Shown here: in pieces, positions 11,141 to 24,400 of the stretch | Layout of the letters: the number at the start of each line of letters is the position of its first letter | Position numbering within the stretch: the stretch's first letter is position 1 | From: Silene noctiflora | Taxonomy: Eukaryota; Streptophyta; Magnoliopsida; Caryophyllales; Caryophyllaceae | Reading direction: 5' to 3' | DNA length: 40,445 nt | NCBI GenBank assembly: GCA_009801015.1 | Contig: VHZZ01000003.1 | Span: 989,559-1,030,003 of the forward strand | The notes under the pieces: generated by a model | The model's database searches: none | Seen by the model: only the letters and a program-made list of their open reading frames with translations | Told to the model about the DNA's origin: nothing | Program-made: the position numbers and the translations under genes

Positions 11141-11452
11141 CCAAACAAATAATTTTTTTCCAAAAAGTAACTTTTGAATAAACTCCTTTTAGAAAGGAGA
11201 AGCTATTTTACACAAGCAAGGCCAAACAACACCTAAGTTACTCCGTAATGCACAAGATTTTCTTTTTAATAACTGTCAAAATATTATATAATCGTATCGT
11301 ATTTAATAGTATATAAAAACTCTTTCATAAAAATATCAATAATATTATTAATATAAATTTATAAAATTTAATTCCTCTCAGGAAATGAAACATCATGTTA
11401 TACAACAAACCATTTCGCACAATAAGAATTCTTACGTTAACGATCTTACATA
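11141..11452. other. intergenic DNA, no feature recognised
   Basis: AT-rich spacer between the gap and the next Stowaway, with no supported gene or repeat. Confidence 0.45.
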
Positions 11453-11728
11453 CTCCCTCCGATCCAGACAGATGGTAACACTTACCTAAAATGGATGATC
11501 CACACCAATGGTAACATATCATATTTGGCATGAAAAAGACTAAATTACCCTTACATCCACTACCTATTTACAACTTTATCATCCACTCATCCACTCACAA
11601 ACTACTTATTTAATCCAAATAAACCCATGTGGCCCCAATCAAATTTTCCTACTTTACCCCTCACTTTTCCACCTTTTCTTAAATAACCACTTTTTCCCTA
11701 TGTTACCATTTGTCTGGATCGGAGGGAG
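11453..11728. mobile_element. Stowaway MITE
   Basis: A 276 bp element with TA target duplications (11451-11452 and 11729-11730). The left end reads CTCCCTCCGATCCAGACAGA and the right end, reverse-complemented, reads CTCCCTCCGATCCAGACAAA. Both arms continue as TGGTAACA. These are classic Stowaway termini of the Tc1/mariner superfamily. The 28 bp arms differ at about one position, so this is one of the younger insertions in the window. It sits about 700 bp upstream of the EDR2 start codon. Confidence 0.9.
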
Positions 11729-12031
11729 TAATTATTATTGTAAAACCACGTGTTACTCTACTCAATTACCCTCACTTAATAAATAACTTCCATCAATTAT
11801 CGGGTTGATTGAGAAAAATATCAAAATATTTTATAGACGATTTTACATTATTTGATTCAAAACTAAATTCATTGAATTTGAAGCATTTGAGAGGGAGTTA
11901 TAAACAACCCACCATACTAAACTAATGAAAATAAAACACAATAAAAGACAAAAAACTAATCTCAAAAATCTCGATTTTTTTCAACTAAAAAAGAACTAAC
12001 TACTCCTACTACTAATAACACACACATAAAA

Positions 12032-12040
12032 TATAAAATA
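12032..12040 (+). promoter_or_regulatory. candidate EDR2 TATA box
   Basis: TATAAAATA lies about 60 bp upstream of a pyrimidine patch (12099-12122, CTTTCTCTTTCTCC-like), an arrangement common in plant core promoters. The start of transcription would then be near 12065-12070. Other AT-rich words nearby are possible alternatives. Confidence 0.35.
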
Positions 12041-12260
12041 ATCACAATCATACTTATATTATTATTATTTTAATAGTTGAAAAATTAGATCTTGCATTCC
12101 TTTCTCTTTCTCCTTCTCTCTCTAGACATCTTTTTACCAATTTTCTCCAAATTTCAAACCTATTCACATTAATCACATTCAAATTACACAAATTCATCTT
12201 CAACGATCAAAATTATCACTAAAATAACTGTAAAATTCCACTGTTTTTTTTCCTAAATTT

Positions 12261-12272
12261 ATGAATAATTGA
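12261..12272 (+). other. uORF 1 in the EDR2 leader (3 codons)
   Basis: ATG AAT AAT TGA, upstream of the main start. It is part of the mRNA only if transcription begins before it, as the candidate TATA box suggests. It is too short to encode a functional peptide, so any effect would be on ribosome scanning. Confidence 0.4.
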
Positions 12273-12301
12273 TCAGTTTTCAGTTAATTTGAACAATTGA
12301 T

Positions 12302-12337
12302 ATGCGAATTATTGCGAATTTGTTGAAGAACAATTGA
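12302..12337 (+). other. uORF 2 in the EDR2 leader (11 codons)
   Basis: It encodes MRIIANLLKNN and stops about 97 nt before the main start, leaving room for re-initiation. The peptide has no known family. As for uORF 1, its relevance depends on the real transcription start. Confidence 0.4.
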
Positions 12338-12433
12338 AATCAAGATTGTAATTATACGATTTGAAGTATAGCAGAATTACTAAGTAAAATTCCTCATTTT
12401 CCTTGTTTTTTGGGAAGTGAGAAGGAAAAAGTG

Positions 12434-15400
12434 ATGGCATCATCGTCATCGAATTCGAAAGTTGTGTATGAAGGTTGGATGGTTAGGATTGGGAGAAGGA
12501 AAATCGGTCGATCTTTTATTCATATGAGATATTTTGTTCTTGAGCCTCGTCTGCTTGCTTATTATAAGCGTAAACCTCAAGATAATCAGGTTATTTTGTT
12601 GTTTTTGTTGTTGTTGTTGATAATGATTATTGTAGTGTGTAGTTGTTTAATTTGTCTGTTTTTCGGCGATTTCGCGGTGTTAGTTTGATCGCTGAAGTGA
12701 TGAAGTTCGGAATGATTTAGTTTTAGTGTTGATTGATTCAAGTATGCAATAATTAAGGATGATGTTGATGATCGTAGAGTTAGCGTTTGGTTTTTGTAGG
12801 GAGTTGCTTCGTCGATTTTGTGGTGTGTGTTAGTTTGCTGATTGAAGTGATGAAGTTGAATGAGTTTATTTTTGTAGGAAGATTTAGTTTTAGTATTGAA
12901 TTGATTTAAGTAGGAAATAATCGAGAGGACGATTTGATTGTTTTGGTTGTTGTTGTTGATCGTAGAGTTAGTGATTGATTTGTGTAGCTGTTAAGTTTGT
13001 TATTCAGAGATTTTGTTGTTCTGTGTAAATAAAATGCGATGTTAGTTTGTTTGCTGATTTAGGTGATGAAGTTTGATGATCTTTTTCTGAAAAGATGATT
13101 TAGTTTTAGTCTTGATTGATTTAGATATGAAATCATCTACAAAGATGATGAGCGAATTTTGTGATTAGATTAGATGTTTGCTGAATGAAGTGATGAAGTT
13201 GAATGAGTTTTTTTTTCAAAGGATGATTTAGTTTTAGTGTTGATTGATTTAAGTGTGAGGTAATCGACAACAATGAGCGGATTCTGTGATTAGTTTGTTT
13301 GGTGAATGAAGTGATGGAGTTGAATTGGATTTTTTGAAAGGATGATTTAGTTTTAGTGTTGATTTAAGTGTGAAGTAATCAATGAGGATGAGCGAATTTT
13401 GTGATTAGTTTGTTTGCTGAATGAAGTGATGAAGTTTGATAAGTTTTTTTAAAAGGATTATTTAGTTGTAGTTTTGATTGATTTAGGTATGAAATGATCA
13501 ATAATTCGGGAAGGAAATTAGCATTTTGATCCATATCTTGATATTGGATTAATGCGAAAGCTTATGTTGGGTGCAAGTATCAGACACGACAGAGTGTGGG
13601 AGAGTTGGATACGGTTAATTCATGTAATGTTTCCGTTTTTTTGGTTAAAATGAAGTGTCGTGTCATGTCGGACACACGATACACAGCCAAATTGAAGTAT
13701 TGAAATAAGATAACGTAGAAGTGGAGCTATTATTCGAATATGACAACTCTATGATGACTTAGTTAAGTGTTAGTTGATTGGGGTATGGAATATTGTAGAA
13801 TGACAAGCAGTGATAAATTTAAATTCGAGTTGTGAGATGAGAATGTTTGCTTTGGGTAATCTAAGGAGTTGTTTCTTGGAAGAGACTTTATGTAGTGTAC
13901 TAAATATTTTGGTTGGGATGTGGCCATGGCATTGGAATGAAATGAGGTAGTTGGTATAAAGATGTACACAAGACCATGGAGGTATGAGTGAGGTCTAAGG
14001 ATTAGTTTAGGTGTGATTGAGTTGGGGAAATAGTGGCAGATGCTGATTGTTTGTGCGCGAACGCTAGATGTGCGCTGTGGGATTGTCTCAAACTTTGAAT
14101 TCTTGTGTGGAAAATTTACATTAGTTTTAGTTATGCTCTGTGATAGAGTTGCTACTTGCTAGGTGTTTAGTGGGTTTGTTGAGCTAGAATAAAGGTAGAA
14201 AGGTGATTTCAGGAGGGACTTGTAGGTTTTCTCAATACACACTTCATTAGGAGAGAAATATTTTCCGCAGAAAAACTAAGTGTAGAATCGAGTCCCAACA
14301 ATTGTTTTTGGTTTTATAGAGAAATGGTCTGAAAAGAGGAGGAAGAGGAGAAAATCTTCATTTTATGTTTTTAAAAGGAAAGCTGGTAAATTTTAGAATA
14401 AATGAGGTTACCTTTCATACTTTCCTCATGTTCCCCCTTTATACAACCAAACTATTGGGACGTAAGGAAAAGTATTCAAAGAAATTGGTTTCCCCACTAT
14501 GGAACGAGGCCTTAATAGTTAATATCATGAACTCTTGATGTGAGATTGTCAAATGAGTTGGTGGAATTTGTAGTGAAATTGTAGGAGTTAGAAACATAAG
14601 AGATGTGAGGATGCGATTACATGTTTTTCTTCTAGTATTAGTATTAGACCATTTTCTCCGTAGAAGCTGAACTTTTATCGGGTGAGAGGGGGTTTCAGAT
14701 GTACACAACTGTCTTTAGTATCATTTGGGTTTCATATGCCTTTTTTGTGCAAAGTTTGTCATCAATTGACGGCTTTGCATGGTGTAGAGCGGTGGTAGTT
14801 CTACAAGTAAAGATTACTATAGTGTTGGTGAAAAATGTCGTGAGGTGTGTGTGTGTGTAGCTTTAATTAACCGCAGAGATACTAGCCGTAGTGTTTCAGT
14901 AAAATAGGTTTGCACATGATAAACAATTTTTTTTCTCTATTTTGAACTCCTTTTTTCTAAGGATGTTGTGAACCAACTTATATACATCATAACTATTTAT
15001 GTTTTCTTGCTCAATTAGGTACCAGTGAAGACTCTTGTTATTGATGGAAATTGTAGAGTGGAGGATAGAGGCTTGAAGACTCATCATGGACATGTGAGCT
15101 CCGTGTTTCCTTGATATTTTATATGGTTGCTTCTTTTACATGTTTGGAAGGATACAATCACCTTAATCCACTATGTTCCAGTTACCAAAGTGCATAGGTT
15201 GCATTTGCACATGTCCAATGATTAATAATACTCTTATAATTTCTTTTACCTTTACTGGCGTTGTGGTTTCCTTTTTGAGTCATCATAGAGAAGTTTTTTT
15301 TTTTTTTTTTTTTTTTAATTTTTTTTTTGAATAAATAAACAAATAAATTATTTAATGTTCTTATTACTGTATTTATTTTGCTGGATATCCAGATGGTCTA

Positions 15401-18400
15401 TGTTTTATGCGTGTACAATATGAAGGACAAGTATCACCGAATTACGGTGAGTTCACTTCCTCTCTATTCTTCTAACTATTACATTTTTAAGTATACCTGG
15501 TTTATGACTTCTCCCACTTCTGTATATGATTCCTGCTAAGTTGGTGAAAGTTCACTCCGTTTTCTTTGCACCTTATGTTCTTTTCCTTTATAATGTTCTA
15601 GTTTAGCTGTTAAATTCTAAGCCTTTATTATATTTAAAACAAAATATGATGTTTAAACCCTTGATGCTCTGAAGCGAACGCAGGGTGATAGTTTGCCTCT
15701 TATGGGAGGTTTATTAGGTCTGTTTTCTCCACGTTTTTTTGTTGATTTGATGTTTAATAGCTCTTATTTGAGCTCATTCAGATTAGATATCACCTATGTA
15801 CTGACAGAATGTTAATTCTGGAGGCCTCTGAAAGCTGTTAATTATCAGAGTGAAGTTTGCGTTGAGAGGTTTCGACATGAGTCTTCCTGCATTGCGTCTG
15901 AGTGGTTACACAAACAATATATGGAGTTTACTTTCAGGTCCTATCTAAATTAGTACTATCTGTGCCTACTCTTATTTGATATCGAGTACCAATTTTGTGC
16001 AGAGTACTACCAACGTGCAATAATATTATAATCTCCGTGTAGCTGTCTATTCGCGTGACAGTGACATTTTGATTCTCCTCTCTTCTTCATTTTGTGTAAG
16101 GAGAATTAAACTTAGAAAACATATCTGATCATGGTTTGTCATGATGTAGTGTCCTTCAGTTATTTCTGCATTAGAAAATGCCATCTTGTGAATGAAATTC
16201 TGATCTGTCTTTGTGGTGAAGATGGCAGCATTCAACATCCAAGAAGCACTAATCTGGAAGGAAAAAATTGAGCAAGTGATCGACCAGGTCTACCCCTGTT
16301 ATATGCTATGTTACTCAGACTCGTTTAGAAGTATCCGACACGGGTATGTGTCCAAGTGTCGGACTCGGCTATTTTTATGAAAAATATGCATATTTTGGTT
16401 TAAAATGAGGTGTCCAAGGATCATACCCATGTCCGAGTGTCGAGTGTCGGACACGGGTACGCGAGGGAATTAAAAGGGTCGGAGTAACATAGGTTATATG
16501 TGCAGTTACAGCTGCAGTGCATGATTTTATCATTTAATTCTAGCCTGTTGTTTTCTTTGATTCATGAATATATAATATACTTGCTGAAGTTCCTTTTGCA
16601 GCACCAGCAATCACAAGTTGCTAACGGCAAAAAGTACATATCGTTTGAGTATAAACCAGGATCAGAATCCATGAGAAATGATTCTTCCTCAGACCGTGAA
16701 AGTCAGTAAGTGGCTCTGGCTTGTTTATTTTATTTCTGGAGTTTGAAATTATCATGCACGTTTCTAATTATTTATACTAGTTGTGCATCTGTTTCAGATA
16801 GTGTAGTTGAATCATTGTTGGCATTGACTCCATAGGCGGTGTTTGTTTCAAAATAAAATAGCGGTTTGGAGTTAGAAATTGGATTATCGAAGAGTTGGTA
16901 CACATCAAGAACAAATTTTATATGGTGTTAAATAAACTTGGCTTTTGTTTATTCGTAGACCACATATTTTTGCAGCATAGATCATATATCCCACCTCTTA
17001 TTTCTTCCATCACTTCCACCGCCAGTTATAACCATGATTGAATTGTGTAGTCCCTTGTTGGAGATTTTTTTTAGTTATGGAGGACAAGTTTCTGTTAGGC
17101 AATGAGCAGATAGGTAATTTCAAGAGGTGGCGAGTTAGAGGTTATGGGTATCACGTTGAAGAATTCACATTTTTCCTTTCTATCCCCTTTATTTCTGTGT
17201 TCTTCCCATCTGTGTTGGTCACAATTCTTAAGAAATAGAGTAAAATAATAATATAGTACAATGCAAGTGGAGAAGGAGAATAAATTAAGTGGAAAATGGA
17301 GTATAATATTAATATAGTACAGTGCAAGTAGTGGCAAAATAGGTAATTATAGGTGAAAAGTAGGGGCTAGTATTAGGCCAAAATAGATAGTTTTTAAATA
17401 AGAAGAAAATGGTGAAAGCTCCTTAAATGGAATATGGAAAAAAAACTGAGAAAACGAGGAAGGATTAAACTCTTGGGTATTGGAGAACAGATAACATATG
17501 AGGTTGTGTCGATTATTAAAAGTTAAAACCAAAGCTGAGGAATAAGCATGCTTGAATCTTAACTTTTGTCTTCACTTTAACAAAGTATGATGAAATCCGG
17601 CTCAAATCGGTGTTCATTACTTGGTAATTAAACCACAACTTTCTTCATATAAAAGCATTGTATGCGGCTGTCTTGATGATTGGACTAACACAAGAAAAGT
17701 ATGCTATATACTTGGATGATTAGGTCTGTTACTCAGACGATCAGTGATCATTTAGAAGAAGTGGATGGTTTTGAAACAGAGATATTAGCCACAATATCGT
17801 GGATCTCATTTTAGAGCCTCTAAGTTGCTTTGCTGTTACAAATACACAACAAAGTGCGAAGCACTGTCCGTATTTAGCCTTAAAACATCAATGTCGACCC
17901 CTGTGCTTCCAAGGCAATATTCATCAATTAGAGATGCTCTTACCAAAGCTGTTGACTATCCACACTTTATTTTTTGTATTGTTAGCAGTGGTTAGTGCTG
18001 GTAATGATTGGTTTTAGAGAATGCATAGAATTTTGCATCCCCATCCTTTTTTATTAATAAGCTCCAATGTCAATTTCATTATTGTGTTTTAATCCATGGC
18101 TCGTGGCAGGCTTAGCGCTCAGGAAGATGACGAGGACACTGCCGTTAATGTGTTGAGGAGGACAACAATTGGAAATGGTCAGTCCCCCCATAATACGAAT
18201 TACTTGTTTTGGCATTGTTCTCATTTTGCTTGATACATATTATCCAACTTGCAGGACTTCCAGAGGCTGTTTTTGACTGGACACGGGAAATTGACTCTGA
18301 TCTTTCCCAAAGTAACAACAGTCAAGCTTTCTCTAGGAAGCATTGGCGTCTTCTTCAATGTCAAAATGGTAAGACTATCACCTATGATATCTTTGTTTTT

Positions 18401-21400
18401 ATTTTCGAGCTATCAATCTGTCAGAAAAACATCTGTAGCAAATTATTTGTTATGGTAATTGTGTTTTGGGTATCACAGGACTCCGAATTTTTGAAGAGCT
18501 ATCTGATGTTGATTACCTTGTATGTGATTTCTTCTCTGAAAATGATTGTCTCCGTTCTTTTTATTACTGGTTTATCACATGAGTTTCCTGTTATTCAGCC
18601 AAGGAGTTGTAGTAGAGCAATGAAGGCTGTGGGAGTTGTTGAAGCTTCATGTGAAGAAATTTTTGAACTTGTAATGAGTATGGATGGGACTCGGTTTGAG
18701 TAAGTTTCATGTTTGCTGTGAACTTTGTCAATTACTTCTGCAGAAACTTTAAACTTTCATGCTGGGTAGCGCAGTGCATTTGCGCTTATTCTTCCTATAC
18801 GTTTGTATTATATATTTTCCTCTGGTTTACAACCTTAGTCTCTATTAAACACCACACGTTCCTTAACCATTCCAAACGGCCATGCACCACCACTAAGTAG
18901 ACCACCGACCTCGATTGAAGAAATTTCAAACCTCCACTCTTTTGTAGTTCTTTCTTTTCTTTTGTTCTAACCTTAGTTACTTTTGTTTTTTGTGTGGTGG
19001 TGTAGATGGGATTGCAGTTTCCAGTTTGGGAGTTTAGTTGAGGAGGTAGATGGACATACTGCAGTTATATATCATAGGCTTCAGCTCGACTGGTACTCGA
19101 TGTAAGTTCTTTGAAATTGCTCTGTTATGAGCAGTTCATTCTCAATTTCTGTAAAGCTAAAGTTTATTTCGATATTGGATGGGGCAATTGAAAAGAGAGA
19201 AAATTTATAATAAATAAAGATAATCTTGATTTGCTAAAGTTAGTCAGATAATTAATTCTTATCATGTGCCAATTAGAAAAACCCCTATATTTAATTATAC
19301 ATTATAAAAAATGTTTAATATTCTTATTGTACTAATGAAAATTAATCAAACAAGATGCTGCGTGACTATATTTCCTTTTATATTTTGCAAAGACTTACGA
19401 AGATTTTTTCACTCATAAATAGTGTAAAAGATGCAAATAGGGGATTTTGAGTTAATGGAGGGAGTATTTTTGTTGTACCTCCACATAGGGCTTTGGGAGG
19501 TTATGTACCTCAATGTGCATACTATTAGTGTAGGAACCTTGATGATGCATCATCCTGTACGGTTTACCTCTACAATGAATCTATAGTGTAGAATAGGATA
19601 TTTTAATTTTTTGGAATTTACAATTCACTACTATGATCAGTCTGGAACATACTGAAGAAGTGATGTATAAAATCCCCTGTTCATACATTTCTTCTTAAAG
19701 GAAAGCATTGCTTTTATTTTACTAAGAAGCAGTAACTTCTCATCATCACGAATTATTTTTCAAAGTTAAATTTTCCTTTAGGTACTTATGCCAGATTTCT
19801 CTTGATGCACTATCCTCGTAACATCTACAATATAGTTTTTAAAATTTGTAACCCCTTGAGTATAAGATACGATGGTCTGAACGAGTTTGATAATCTAGTA
19901 TAAAAAGCCATTTTTATTTAGTACATTAAATGTCAAATCCAAAGAAAAGTGACTAGTGAGTTGTTTTCTCACTTTTACATAATGGATTTATAAGGCTTAT
20001 TCTTAATAATTTACAACCTTTTTCTATTATTTTCGGGGTTAAGCTTCATGAGGTTGATCTTTCTCTAGGTTAATTTGGCCTCGTGACCTTTGCTATGTGC
20101 GTTATTGGCGCCGAAATGATGATGGAAGTTATGGTAAGTTTAATCTTTGTAGTTCTTTCTCATCCAACTTTAATGTCCTTTTCTCTCCATCTTACACTGT
20201 TCTTCTTATGCAGTTGTATTGTTCTGCTCTAGGGTGCATGAAAACTGCGGCCCACAGCCAGGATTTGTGCGCGCGCACATTGAGAGTAAGATTCACATCT
20301 TTTGTTGATATCCTTCTGACATCTTGCTTTGGTAGAACGCAAAATTGCTGATGCGAAGAACATATGGTTTGTCTCTTTTTCGCATAAACATTTTAATAAC
20401 AATTATAGCCCAATTTCTCAGGTGGTGGGTACAATATTTCCCCATTGAAACCTCGAAATGGCAGACCCAGATCGCAGGTGCAACATCTTATGCAAATTGA
20501 TCTGAAAGGGTGGGGTGTAGGCTACCTTTCATCATTTCAGCAACATTGCCTCCTGCAAATGTTAAACAGTGTCGCAGGTGATCTCTTAAGAGCATCTTTT
20601 GTAATATTTGCGAATTTTTTATGTGTCTGGTTCTTCTCAGTTTAGAGTTCGTCTTTTAGCAAGTGGATTTCATTGCAGCTGGTTGTGGACTTTATTTTTC
20701 AGTGAGCTCATGTGCTCACTGCCAAAGTACAATTTTTTTCTGCTCTAATATTGGGTATCATAACGGCATGACACTTCCATAACAGTTTTGTGACTGCTGA
20801 TCTTGGATTACTTACAGAAGGACAATATAAAACTGTGCTGATTAGTTCACTTATTTAGGCTTTAAGCAACTTCTATTTTTATCAAGTTCTTTATTTGTAG
20901 GTTGTTCACATAAATCAATAGAAAGTATTGGAAGTACAATAATCTAGAATTAATTTGATTGAAGATGACTTTAAATTTATCTTCATGTAGTGGAATCTTT
21001 CACCAATAATGTTCCGGTTTCTTGACTGATATTGAGAACCAATTACCTGCGTCCCAGACTGATCGGAATTTACACTGAGATATAAGTATGTTACTGACGT
21101 GAATATTTAATTGTGTAGCAAATATACAATGATGATTTTCTGTTGGTGGATTGGTATTTGTTTCTTTTAGTTGGTTTAAGGAAGCTTCTAGTTTTGCCTC
21201 TTAGATTCATTTATTTGATCAAGTTCACTATTCTCTTTAATTTGAACAGGGCTGCGTGAATATTTTAGTCAATCTGATGAAAGAATTGCTACACCAAGGA
21301 TTCCTGTTATGGTCAATATGACTTCTGCTTCTATGCCTTCAAAAAAGAATCAAAAGCTTCGTGAGTCATCTACCCATCCGAGTTCTCCTGATACAAATAT

Positions 21401-24400
21401 TATTCCGAATAGAAACTCTGTGATGATGGATGATGAATCTGATGAGGATGAGGATTACCAGATACCTGAGGCTGACGAAGAGGTGTGTGCTAGATATTTT
21501 TCTCCTAAACCTTATGTGAAATCTTATGTTTTAAACATAATGTTATCAATCCTGTAGGTTTACCCTCCAACACCTGAGAATGATGTCAAGAAAACAGGTA
21601 GGACTGCTTTATTCACCTTTCTGTTCTGCCAGTGAGCACAACTTGTTATTGTATTTACGTAACAAACATAGATTGATAAGTTCTTTTTGATCTCAAGCTG
21701 TTGAAGAAGTGACAGATCACATTGACTTGGCGATGTTCTCTGGTAATTTGAAACGAGATGACAATGAAAATGCTCGCAATTGTTGGAGAATATCTGATGG
21801 AAACAACTTTAAAGTTCGGGGCAAGGGTTACAGTCGCGACAAATCAAAGGTTCCAGCAGGAAAACACTTGATGGATCTTGTGGCAGTTGATTGGCTCAAG
21901 GACACGAGACGGATGGACCATGTTGCTAGACGTCAAGGCTGTGCAGCACAGGTGAGAATCTAAACTGTTTTCCCATGATAGTGGATGCCTGAACAATTCC
22001 ATTTCTCTTGAAAAAATTCACTTATAATGCAAGAAATACTAGAAAATGGCAAAAGTGCTATGCTCTACTAATTTTCAGATCCTAGTACACAATGCCTGTG
22101 CTGACATGCACTATGCTAACTTGGGTAGTTTCTAGTTGTGAATTGATTTTTCCGGGTTTCCAAACATTTTTTACAAAAACATATGATGTATTCTTATCTA
22201 ACTTGGCAATTACCTATTCAATGATAGTGGGCTTGATACGGCTTGTGTGATTTGAGATTTTCATAACCTAGAATTTGATATGTTTATGCAATTAGTCTGG
22301 GGTGCACTTTTGATGGTAACATGTTCAGTATTTCAGTGCTTAAGGGTACTGGGTAGTCTAAGATGTATCCATAGTTCCAAGTTGCTTATAGAGAGATTTG
22401 GGTTGGTAGGGTGGGGAGATCACTGTTAGACCTTGCCTAGGCATTGCGACATAAGCAGCTTTTGTAAACTGTTGGATACAGCGCTATTAAATTTGCTTTT
22501 GGCTAAATCGTGTGAATGGGCTCAGATCTCCTAGGCTTACAGACAAAAGATCATTTTTGCATATCCCTGACAAAATTTAAAGCGGTGGCTAATTTACAAG
22601 GTAAAAGAAATTGAAATGGATGAAGGTGGCAACTCGCAAGAACAATTATATGGGTCTGAAACATTTATGCATTCAGTAAAGGAGTTCTTGTTTTTCTTTA
22701 CCCAAGATAGAATAGTGTTATGTCTGATGGTAGATTTTGTGTGATCAGCTCTCTTAGGCTACATTATATGTTGCTTTGCTCCTGAAGCACACAAAAAATC
22801 ATATTTGCATAAGTTGGCAGAAACTTCTTAAGCAGTGGGTCATTCTTAAGGTGAAAGAAATTGAAATATAGGAAGAAATGTCACAAGAAAAATTATAAGG
22901 TCCTGTAATATTTATGCATCCAATGAAAGAAATTGAAATGGAGGAAGATGTGTCGCAAGAAAAATTATATGGGCCTGTAACATTTATGCATCCAATGAAG
23001 GAGTTCTTGTTTTCCTTTACCCAAGATAGAATTTTCCTTTACCCAAGATAGAATAGTGTTCTGTCTGATTGTAGACTTTGTCCCCGCAGCCCCTCGCTCA
23101 TGTGGCAGTACCTTAATAACTAACTAGTATAAATCCCGCGCATAAATGCGCGGTATTTATAGAGTTTTTACTTTTTAGCTTATTACTTATTCAATCCAAA
23201 TTTATACCTTAAAATTCTTATATTTCACATTATTGTATTTTGATATGAAAAAAAAAAAAAAATTAAACTATAAAAAAAATTGAGTATGCCATGATATTTT
23301 TTTTTTTATCACAAAGTTAATGATTTCAATTTATAACTTTTCTTAAAAGTAACTTAATAAAGTTTTTTCACGAAACTAATAATATTAGTTTATTTTATTG
23401 TTTTATACAGTGTAAGTATGTATCAAGTCATTTCTAAGTAAAATTAGCAATTTTGTATTTTATAATTTTATACCCCTTTTATTTTATTTTTTTTGATTAA
23501 AACATTATAATTATAATTTAGAATTTAATGAAAAAATCATACTTTAAAAAAAGATAATAGTTTAATGGGAAAATTTCATTTCTTTCCTTATATAAGTAGA
23601 TGGAGTTTGGAGGGAAAACTTTTGAGAATTTTTATTCTCTTAGTAGTAAGGGGGATGTTGATAATCAATATTGATCCTCTACTTTTGTGCCGGGGCTGCA
23701 TTTGACAGCTCGTTTGTGTTCATTAAGCTTATGCATCTATATTTTTCTTCTCAGGTTGCCTCAGAGAAAGGATTGTTTTCTTTGGTTGTAAATGTTCAAG
23801 TAAGTCCCTTATAGCAGATCCATTATCTTAAAGGTGACTTGCCTGAATTAATAATACTCGACACATTTTCTTCAGGTACCTGCTTCAACTCACTACAGTA
23901 TGGTCTTCTATTTTGTGGCTGCTAAATTAGTCCCCGGGTCACTTTTGCAACGTTTTGTGGATGGTGATGATGAGTTCCGTAACAGTCGCCTGAAGCTCAT
24001 CCCTTCAGTTCCGAAGGTAATCAGCATACAACCATTTTTCAAAAGTGCTACAAGTACTAAATATTTGAAGTGTTCCCTTGTATATTATTTGTGACCTTGT
24101 TTATATTGCTAGTGACCATATTAGTTACTGACTGTTTTCCATTTCGAAAAACAGCCATCATAGCAAGTTTGATTTGTACATGTTTTTGCTATTGAATTCT
24201 CGGTACGGAAGATGGAACTTGCAGAAATTTCAAATTTCAAGCTAAAAACCCGGCTCTATATGTTTTCAGCTGTGTAAACTATACCAACTTGACATTTAAA
24301 AGTATCTCTGACACACACCATTCCTAGGAAAATTTGATCAAGTTTTATGGACAATGGTGCTTGAAGTATTTGGCGGTTTTTTTCTCTTTCTTGTTTGCCC

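Noticed and set aside
12690-13505. Regular repeats that might suggest a CRISPR array
   Set aside because: The units are long and diverged along their whole length, without conserved short repeats and unique spacers; this is a eukaryotic intron minisatellite.
13560-13690. Possible second hAT MITE with GACACGAC and GTGTCGTG words in EDR2 intron 1
   Set aside because: The words resemble the intron 4 element, but no matching termini or 8 bp duplication could be seen.
18209-18703. 164-codon plus-strand frame in the EDR2 region
   Set aside because: It reads through EDR2 exons 7 to 9 and their introns, partly out of frame; the spliced EDR2 model explains this DNA better.
19456-19465. Stowaway end in EDR2 intron 10
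   Set aside because: Only one GGAGGGAG-TA end could be found; no inverted partner at a plausible distance.
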